A stretch of 64,000 bases of DNA. Origin: Paenibacillus mellifer. GTDB lineage: Bacteria > Bacillota > Bacilli > Paenibacillales > Paenibacillaceae. Where the stretch lies: the NCBI RefSeq assembly GCF_023195895.1, contig NZ_JALPRK010000025.1, positions 1 through 64,000 on the forward strand, read 5' to 3'. The notes under the pieces were generated by a model. The model searched no databases and had not been told where the DNA came from. It saw only the letters and a list, made by a program, of their open reading frames with translations. Made by a program: the position numbers and the translations under genes. Below, piece after piece: positions 59,093-64,000 of this stretch. Numbering within the stretch: the first letter of the stretch is position 1; every line of letters begins with the position of its first letter.

Positions 59093-59512
59093 GTGTATTA
59101 TGTAAACCGGGAACAAATCGAACGCAGGTTGGAGCTGGTACCCGAATTGCTGCAGGCGTTACATGAATCGGCGTTGGCCGCCTCGTCCTTATTGGGGCGG
59201 TATGCCGAAGAGCGAGCGCTGCATCTGGGCATCGAGATCGTAACGGATGTGGGCAGCTACTTGATTGACGGCTTTATTATGCGTGACGCGAGTAGTTATG
59301 AAGATATTGTAGATATCCTGTTGGACGAGAAAGTAATAAATGCCACGCTGCATGCCACGTTGATTGAGTTGGTTCGCTTGCGGAAACCGTTGGTGCAGGA
59401 TTATTTTGCTTGGGACCGGCAAGAGGTCATCGGGCTGAGAGAGCGGCTGCCCGGCGTCTTGCAGGAATTCTCGGCAAATGTGCTGAAGTATCTTGATCAG
59501 GAAGGCGTTTGA
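59093..59512 (+). CDS. yutE: HepT-like DUF86 protein (YutE type)
   Basis: A 139-residue all-helical protein of the DUF86/HepT group. HepT toxins use an R-x(4-6)-H motif; here RYAEERALHLGIEIVTDVGSYLID contains R-x(3)-R-x(2)-L-H in the same helix. The family partner MntA (a small nucleotidyltransferase antitoxin) is not encoded next to it, as is also the case for B. subtilis YutE, so it is not a complete toxin-antitoxin pair. The start is GTG 59093 with GGAGGAGGG upstream. Confidence 0.85.
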   Translation: MYYVNREQIERRLELVPELLQALHESALAASSLLGRYAEERALHLGIEIVTDVGSYLIDGFIMRDASSYEDIVDILLDEKVINATLHATLIELVRLRKPLVQDYFAWDRQEVIGLRERLPGVLQEFSANVLKYLDQEGV

Positions 59513-59632
59513 TCAGGAGCGGACAAGCCCAAAAATAATTCATCACAGGTGTGACCGGACAGACCGTCGCTGCTTATAATGCATTATCGATATAGGCATT
59601 CGCGGAGAGATGCCGAAAAGGAGAGATGAATC

Positions 59633-60064
59633 GTGAGCAAAGGAAATAAAGGTTGGTTGTGGGGTGCCGCTATCGGTACGGTTGCCGGTGCGGTAACGGC
59701 GCTGTTGTTTGCTCCTAAACCCGGGAAAGAGCTTCGGAAGGATATCGCCGACGGCGCACGTCAGGTTGGCGAGAAGACGCAAGAGGTTGCCGGTAAGGTA
59801 ACGGAGCAGAGCACCGTTCTTGTAGGTAAGGTGAAGGAAGCTGCGGGAGGCTTGATCAGCGACATTCAAAGCCGCTTACCTGCGAAAGGTGTGGAGGAGG
59901 AGAATGTGGCTCAAGTCTCCGAATTTGCCGATGAAGAGGAATCTGTAGAAGAAGAGACCGTTGTTCTTGGAGTCGTTGCCGGAGAAGACACGGAGGAAGC
60001 CGATGTCACAGAAGACGCAGCTTTAGAAGCGGCAGCTACTGTTGAGAGCGAAGAGAGCAAATAA
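59633..60064 (+). CDS. YtxH domain general stress-type protein
   Basis: A 143-residue protein with a glycine-zipper membrane segment at the N terminus (WLWGAAIGTVAGAVTALLFAPKPGKELRKDI), the YtxH signature. A helical LEA-like region (about 38-85, with KTQEVAGKV and repeats) and an acidic tail of Glu/Val/Ala follow. In B. subtilis YtxH belongs to the general stress regulon, but I find no sigma-B box here. The start is GTG at 59633 behind AAGGAGAGA. Own terminator. Confidence 0.85.
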   Translation: MSKGNKGWLWGAAIGTVAGAVTALLFAPKPGKELRKDIADGARQVGEKTQEVAGKVTEQSTVLVGKVKEAAGGLISDIQSRLPAKGVEEENVAQVSEFADEEESVEEETVVLGVVAGEDTEEADVTEDAALEAAATVESEESK

Positions 60065-60090
60065 TTCGTAAGGCGGACATAGACGACTTT

Positions 60091-60115
60091 AAAAGACCCG
60101 GTACCGGGTCTTTTT
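60091..60115 (+). terminator. ytxH-type gene terminator
   Basis: Arms AAAAGACCCGG and CCGGGTCTTTTT with a 2-base loop and further T-rich sequence. Confidence 0.9.
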
Positions 60116-60243
60116 CCCTTTTTCTCCATCTTAGCGAGTTATCTTGTTCCGTACTGTAAATTGCGTTAAGATTTAGGTACCCTTTGCAGAACGGAGTCAT
60201 AAATTAACGAGAGGGAATTAAACTAAAACATGAAGGATGCGGT

Positions 60244-61062
60244 ATGTTCGTGCAGCAAGCTATCGCTATACTAGACTCGGGAGTGGGAGGCCTCACCGTC
60301 TGCAAGGAAGTGATGAGACAGCTTCCCAGAGAGAAGATCATTTACTTCGGAGATACGGCCCGAGCTCCCTACGGTCCAAGATCGCCTGAAGAGGTTCGCT
60401 TGTTTACCGAGCAAATCGTTGATTACTTGATTCAGTTTCAACCTAAAATGATTGTAATCGCCTGTAATACAGCTACAGCAGCCGCGCTTGATTTCATTAA
60501 AGCGAAAGTGGATATTCCCGTGATCGGCGTGATCCACCCCGGAGCAAGAGCGGCTATCAGCGCCACTAAAACCGGGAAGATCGGTGTGATCGGAACTTTG
60601 GGGACGATCCGCAGCGAGGCTTATCCTGCAGCATTGCGAGAGCTTAATCCGCAAACGGAAATCATCAGCGAGGCTTGTCCTGAGTTTGTTCCGCTGGTTG
60701 AGCAGGGGCTGTATGAAACGAAAGAAGCGCTGCAAGTTGTACAGCAGTCGCTCCGGGGCATGAAGGAACACCCCATTGATTGCCTGATCTTGGGCTGCAC
60801 TCATTATCCCTTCCTCAAAGATCCGATCCAGCAAGTAATGGGGCCGAAAGTGAAGCTTATCAGTTCTGCGGACGAAACCGCAAGAGAGATCAGCACTGTG
60901 CTACATCAGCGCGGTTGTCTGGCCCGCGGTAACCACCTTCCGGTGCACCAGTTCTTCTGCAGCGGGGATGCGGAGATGTTCCGCAAGATCGCCCGCCAAT
61001 GGCTGGGCGAGCAAATCGAGCTGACACCGATTGTATGGCAGGTGTCCAGCCCGGCGGGGTAA
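60244..61062 (+). CDS. murI: glutamate racemase
   Basis: A 272-residue racemase that supplies D-glutamate for peptidoglycan. The two catalytic cysteines are visible: VIACNTATAAALD (about Cys76) and LILGCTHYPFL (about Cys188). The N terminus AILDSGVGGLTVCKEVMRQLP and FGDTARAPYGPRS are typical. AAGGATGCGGT lies before the ATG 60244; GTG at 60250 is an alternative start. Own terminator. Confidence 0.94.
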   Translation: MFVQQAIAILDSGVGGLTVCKEVMRQLPREKIIYFGDTARAPYGPRSPEEVRLFTEQIVDYLIQFQPKMIVIACNTATAAALDFIKAKVDIPVIGVIHPGARAAISATKTGKIGVIGTLGTIRSEAYPAALRELNPQTEIISEACPEFVPLVEQGLYETKEALQVVQQSLRGMKEHPIDCLILGCTHYPFLKDPIQQVMGPKVKLISSADETAREISTVLHQRGCLARGNHLPVHQFFCSGDAEMFRKIARQWLGEQIELTPIVWQVSSPAG

Positions 61063-61069
61063 ACGATGC

Positions 61070-61114
61070 AAAAAACCTTTGGCGGGGGTGTTCCTCCCGT
61101 CCAAAGGTTTTTTT
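61070..61114. terminator. murI terminator
   Basis: Arms AAAAAACCTTTGG and CCAAAGGTTTTTTT with a GC-rich inner stem; U-rich ends are present on both strands, so it may also serve the convergent lipid kinase gene. Confidence 0.9.
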
Positions 61115-61135
61115 GACCACGGCTCGGCCATGTTG

Positions 61136-62047
61136 TTATATCCCATGCGGCGCGGGACGCAGAATATGAATGGCACCCGGATCCGCCGACGCGTTAATCG
61201 GTGTGACGGCAACATCTTCCCCGTCCCCTAAGGCCAGGCGTGGGATCGGGCTAGACACCGTAATGTTCCGGCCCCGGAGCATTGTGACGAACGAAAACTT
61301 GGTATGGGCACCAAATAATACAGTAGGAAATAAGAGCAGCAGCTTCAGTTTGGAACAATCGTGTACAACGCAAAGATCGAGCACGCCGTCATCCGGCTTG
61401 GCGTCGGGACAGATGGACAGTCCGCCGCCATAGCTGTCAACATTGTTGATGGCTGTTAACCAGGCGGACTCGAATCGATAGGCGATTCCATCGCAATCGA
61501 CGTTTAACGGGCCGGGACGGAAGGTGAGAAGGGTATGGAAGATCCCGATAATATAAGCCAGTCTGCCTAGCCCAACGGCATTGCATATTTTCTTGTATCG
61601 GCTGATGTTGACGTTCCGGGCTACCTCGGCGTCGAACCCGATGGCTAACGCAGTCAAGGTGCTGCGATCCGCAACGGTGATCAGGTCGGCCGTTACTGGC
61701 AGGCCGTGTAACAACACCTCCAACGCGGCGCGAGTGCGGCGCGGGATGCCGAAGCCGCGGGCGGTGTCATTTCCCGACCCTGCCGAGAATACGGCCAGTG
61801 GTATGCCGGAGTGCCGCAGCGCGGGCAGCAGACTGTGGATTGTGCCATCACCGCCGACGACCCCCACCGCCTTCCAGGTCTCCTGGCTGGATAGTCGGTC
61901 CTGAAGAAATGTATGCGCTTGCTCTCGGCTGTCCGTAAAGGCATGCTCGTAAGGGATCCCCCGTCGGCGCAGCAGCTTACTGATTTTGTTCCAAACTCGG
62001 CGGCCTTCGCCATGACCCGCATTTGGATTTACGATAAACAAATACAT
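61136..62047 (-). CDS. diacylglycerol kinase family lipid kinase
   Basis: A 303-residue cytosolic lipid kinase of the DagK/YegS/sphingosine kinase family. N terminus LFIVNPNAGHGEGRRVW, catalytic VGVVGGDGTIHSLLPAL (GGDGT), FSAGSGNDTARGFGIP and the C-terminal GDGEDVAVTP and VLDLCVVHD strands are intact. The substrate is probably diacylglycerol or a related lipid. It is convergent with murI. GGGGAG lies before the ATG. Confidence 0.9.
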   Translation of the reverse strand: MYLFIVNPNAGHGEGRRVWNKISKLLRRRGIPYEHAFTDSREQAHTFLQDRLSSQETWKAVGVVGGDGTIHSLLPALRHSGIPLAVFSAGSGNDTARGFGIPRRTRAALEVLLHGLPVTADLITVADRSTLTALAIGFDAEVARNVNISRYKKICNAVGLGRLAYIIGIFHTLLTFRPGPLNVDCDGIAYRFESAWLTAINNVDSYGGGLSICPDAKPDDGVLDLCVVHDCSKLKLLLLFPTVLFGAHTKFSFVTMLRGRNITVSSPIPRLALGDGEDVAVTPINASADPGAIHILRPAPHGI

Positions 62048-62168
62048 GATGACTCCCCTATCTATGTTGGCAGCGCCATAGCGGCGTAATTTCAGTCTAC
62101 TGAAGATTTGAATAAATGAAAATCAAAATTTTTGCAAACCCCTTGGATGGACGAAAGGAGTGTAGGCC

Positions 62169-62792
62169 GTGCAACTGATCGCCATGATCACCATGCTGAT
62201 CGACCATGTCGGGCTGCTGTTTTTTCCCGGAGAAGTGCTGTGGCGGATTATCGGGCGGATTGCCTTTCCAATCTACGCTTACGCGCTGGTCCAGGGTCAT
62301 GTGCATACCTCCAATTACCGGAAATACGCGATTCGATTGTTCATGATCGCCGTCCTTTCGCAAATACCGTATCAATTGGCCTTCGATACGAACGGATTAA
62401 ACGTTGTCGCCACCTTGTTTGTCGCCTCCTTGGTTATCCGCATGCTGGATGCGGCCAAACCCGGACCGCTTTCCGCCCTGATCATCGCCGGCGTCTGCGT
62501 CATGATGGAGGTGCTTCCGTTTGATTACGGAGCGTATGGTTTGTTGCTTGTGCTGATCTTCAAATATGCCGGACAAGGAAAAGCGGTGCTGATGCATCTG
62601 TTGCTAAACCTTGTTTACCTGTTCGCTTACGGTTGGGTGATCCAATTGGCCAGCATTCTACCAACGATCGTGATTGCTTATGGACCGGGACTGTGGCGGA
62701 AACTCGAAACCTGGCGGCTTCCCCGTTGGGTATGGAGGGCTTTCTACCCTGCGCATTTGGCGTTACTAGCTTTGCTGGTGTACCTGTTATAA
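62169..62792 (+). CDS. TraX family membrane protein
   Basis: A 207-residue membrane protein with about seven helices. The TraX signature is present: IAMITMLIDHVGLLFFP at the start, IIGRIAFPIYAYALVQGHVHT, and YAIRLFMIAVLSQIPYQ. TraX of F plasmid acetylates pilin; chromosomal members of the family have no settled role and are thought to be acyltransferases. The start is GTG at 62169 with AAAGGAG 7 bases upstream. Own terminator. Confidence 0.87.
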   Translation: MQLIAMITMLIDHVGLLFFPGEVLWRIIGRIAFPIYAYALVQGHVHTSNYRKYAIRLFMIAVLSQIPYQLAFDTNGLNVVATLFVASLVIRMLDAAKPGPLSALIIAGVCVMMEVLPFDYGAYGLLLVLIFKYAGQGKAVLMHLLLNLVYLFAYGWVIQLASILPTIVIAYGPGLWRKLETWRLPRWVWRAFYPAHLALLALLVYLL

Positions 62793-62820
62793 ATCGCAGG
62801 GGCTGAGGAATAGAAAGAAA

Positions 62821-62847
62821 GATCCGGGAGGCGTCCCGGATTTTTTT
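62821..62847 (+). terminator. traX-type gene terminator
   Basis: Arms ATCCGGGA and TCCCGGAT with a 4-base loop, then seven T. Confidence 0.9.
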
Positions 62848-62921
62848 GTGCCATGAAACATGTTAAAATAGGGTATCTTAAAAGGGGACGCATTGTCAGG
62901 CCTGAAGGCAAGGAGGGAGGG

Positions 62922-63167
62922 ATGGAGATGAAGTGGAAAAGTTGGTGGTCGCTGCGTCGTTGGTCACATATTTTCCGCCGGACTCTCCCGCTGTTAATCT
63001 CGGGTAAAATCCCGTTCACCGACAAATTGTTATTGGTCGTACCTGCGCTGCTCTATTGGGTCCTGCCGGATGTGTTGCCGTGGATTCCAATCGACGACAT
63101 GGCCGTCACGATGCTGCTGATGGATTGGTTCGTCACCCGAGCGGAGCGGAAATTCCCGGGAGCCTAG
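62922..63167 (+). CDS. small DUF1232-like membrane protein
   Basis: An 81-residue protein. After a basic, aromatic N terminus (KWKSWWSLRRWSHIFRRT) it has the DUF1232/YkvA-like pattern: IPFTDKLLLVVPALLYWVLPDVLPWIPIDDMAVTMLLMDWFV, with the P-D-x-x-P-W-I-P-x-D-D motif between two hydrophobic stretches. The tail is RAERKFPGA. The function is unknown. AAGGAGGGAGG lies just before ATG 62922; the second ATG (62928) is also possible. The HesB-like gene lies 82 bases downstream. Confidence 0.8.
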   Translation: MEMKWKSWWSLRRWSHIFRRTLPLLISGKIPFTDKLLLVVPALLYWVLPDVLPWIPIDDMAVTMLLMDWFVTRAERKFPGA

Positions 63168-63249
63168 CGTTTGGCCTTGCTTGTTGGGCAGGGTTTCTTT
63201 ACAATAGGAATGTTAGAGGAAGATATTTTTGTGCGATAGGAGAGATCAT

Positions 63250-63552
63250 ATGAACGTCAAAATTACCCGCAATGCGGCGAAAGTGATACAAAAGGAATTG
63301 ACAAAGGAAGAGAACCAAGGGATGGCGCTGAAGGTATTTATCACTCACTCCCATGGCGACCACGCCCACTACGGCCTAGATTTGGCCAAGCCGGCTGACG
63401 GCGATCAAATCGTCAAAACCGACAAGGAAATCGATGTGATCGTGGAAGGCACCGATCCGCTGCTGGACGGCGTGAAGATCGATTATTTGTATTTCCCGGA
63501 AGAAGGATTCGTCATTACGAACCCATCCAAAGGTAATCACGGGGATCACTAA
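63250..63552 (+). CDS. HesB-like protein with His instead of Cys
   Basis: A 100-residue protein of the HesB/IscA fold (about MNVKITRNAAKVIQKELTKEEN, then strands). The three cysteines that bind Fe-S in A-type carriers are absent. In their place are histidines: THSHGDHAHYGLDL near residue 36 and KGNHGDH at the C terminus where C-x-C normally lies. This suggests a metal- or ligand-binding role rather than Fe-S transfer. Such Cys-lacking HesB-like proteins occur in Bacillales. AGGAGAG lies before ATG 63250. The YuzB gene follows 31 bases later. Confidence 0.82.
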   Translation: MNVKITRNAAKVIQKELTKEENQGMALKVFITHSHGDHAHYGLDLAKPADGDQIVKTDKEIDVIVEGTDPLLDGVKIDYLYFPEEGFVITNPSKGNHGDH

Positions 63553-63583
63553 GCTTTAGCTAACGATAAAGAAGGGACCAGGC

Positions 63584-63814
63584 ATGGCTAACGATATTCG
63601 GATTTGCGATAAATGCAATCATATCCGCATGAAGACGTTTGTACCGAAGCTGCAAAAGCTCGCGCCGGACGCCGAGATCAAAGTAGGCTGCAAATCCTAT
63701 TGCGGTCCGTGCGGCAAGAGAGCGTTCGTATATATTAACGGCAGATACGTCAGCGCACCAACGGAAGAAGAGGTGCTGGCGAAGGCCGCACCGTTTGTGA
63801 AGAAACCAAAGTAA
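63584..63814 (+). CDS. yuzB: YuzB family protein (DUF1450)
   Basis: A 76-residue protein. The family motif VGCKSYCGPCGKRAFVYINGRYV (GC-x(2)-YC-x(2)-C) is present with an additional CDKCNH pair at the N terminus. The four to five cysteines suggest metal or redox chemistry; function unknown. It is probably co-transcribed with the HesB-like gene and ends before a terminator. Confidence 0.88.
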   Translation: MANDIRICDKCNHIRMKTFVPKLQKLAPDAEIKVGCKSYCGPCGKRAFVYINGRYVSAPTEEEVLAKAAPFVKKPK

Positions 63815-63833
63815 GGGAATAAGCAGACGTAAG

Positions 63834-63887
63834 AAAATCCGCTACTCGAGGCGATCCAACGATCCGTGCCTCGGGAGCGGATTTTTT
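63834..63887 (+). terminator. yuzB terminator
   Basis: Arms AAATCCGCT and AGCGGATTT with an inner CGAGGC/GCCTCG helix, then TTT. Confidence 0.9.
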
Positions 63888-63913
63888 GATCAAATATAGC
63901 TGTCTGATGGTCT

Positions 63914-64000
63914 TAACGGTAAAAAAGTCCGCTATTTCAGCCAATTTGCGTAATTAGCCTGGAATAACGGACTTTTTGGGCTCTATCTAACGTCGGTGTC
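63914..64000. repeat. TAACG repeats, locus 3 (cut by window end)
   Basis: Two 23-bp units of the TAACG-N14-TATT/TATC type lie at 63914-63936 and 63965-63987, 51 bases apart, both on the plus strand. A further TAACG begins at 63988 and runs out of the window. The flanks AAAAAGTCCG and CGGACTTTTT also pair. Whether the minus-strand units follow cannot be seen. Confidence 0.6.

Noticed and set aside
59093..59512. HepT toxin of a toxin-antitoxin pair
   Set aside because: No nucleotidyltransferase antitoxin is adjacent, and the catalytic motif is not exact; it fits the solitary YutE type.
1..64000. Insertion sequences, prophage or rRNA operons
   Set aside because: No transposase, integrase, phage structural or rRNA sequence was seen on either strand.

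Overview
The window looks like a chromosomal segment of a spore-forming, low-to-mid-GC Gram-positive bacterium of the Paenibacillus group. The reasons are the B. subtilis-like gene order (dnaE, accDA, pyk, fxsA, ytvI, citZ, icd, phoPR, polA, mutM, coaE, nrdR), the sporulation genes (ytrH, ytrI, ytvI, a small acid-soluble spore protein, a YjcZ-type peptide), a protein with S-layer homology domains, strong AGGAGG-type ribosome sites and a T-box leader. I see no transposase, phage, CRISPR or rRNA. The assignment to a genus is inference.

Layout. 1-3.6 kb: a DUF2249 operon and a divergent YwiC-like gene, each with an Fnr-like site at about -41.5, then ytoI and ytpI. 3.6-4 kb: palindromes and a foldback element. 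4-9.9 kb: ytrHI, dnaE, a four-repeat element, pgpA, a small protein. 10-18.7 kb: fatty acid and central carbon metabolism (accDA, pyk, thioesterase, fxsA, ytvI, citZ, icd); pfkA and mdh, which sit here in B. subtilis, are absent. 18.8-22.8 kb: a structured intergenic element, a membrane protein, an XRE regulator, a glycosyltransferase, a short-chain dehydrogenase, a 5'-deoxynucleotidase. 22.8-30.2 kb: class I fumarase, phoR, phoP, a soluble CBS-chemoreceptor protein, pstB, phoU. 30.2-36 kb: polA, mutM, coaE, a lytic transglycosylase, SASP, nrdR. 36-39.7 kb: pstSCAB. 40-46 kb: DedA, a spore peptide, DinB plus WYL regulator, a CcpA-controlled sugar ABC transporter. 46.3-51.4 kb: a STAND ATPase divergent from a large SLH protein. 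51.5-55.7 kb: T-box controlled argS, an MFS exporter and its TetR regulator. 55.9-58.2 kb: a nuclease-like protein, two minisatellites, a second four-repeat element, a VOC protein, tRNA-Ala. 58.3-64 kb: small housekeeping genes (Dabb, YutE, YtxH, murI, lipid kinase, TraX, HesB-like, YuzB) and part of a third repeat locus.

How the parts work together. The best supported regulatory story is phosphate. Four promoters (phoP, the CBS-chemoreceptor gene, pstB-phoU, pstSCAB) carry TTWACA hexamers on an 11-bp period, and in each the last hexamer lies exactly 9 bp before the -10 box. This links a soluble chemoreceptor-like protein of unknown role to the Pho regulon. The most unusual structural signal is a roughly 182-bp intergenic element made of four 23-bp units (TAACG-N14-TATT type) arranged + + - - at offsets 0, 50, 110 and 160. 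It is present twice with the same geometry, and a partial, different arrangement lies at the window end. A second intergenic family shares the core GCGGAGCGT...GTGAGC inside long foldback stems. Gene functions below rest on recognised family motifs; no database search was possible.
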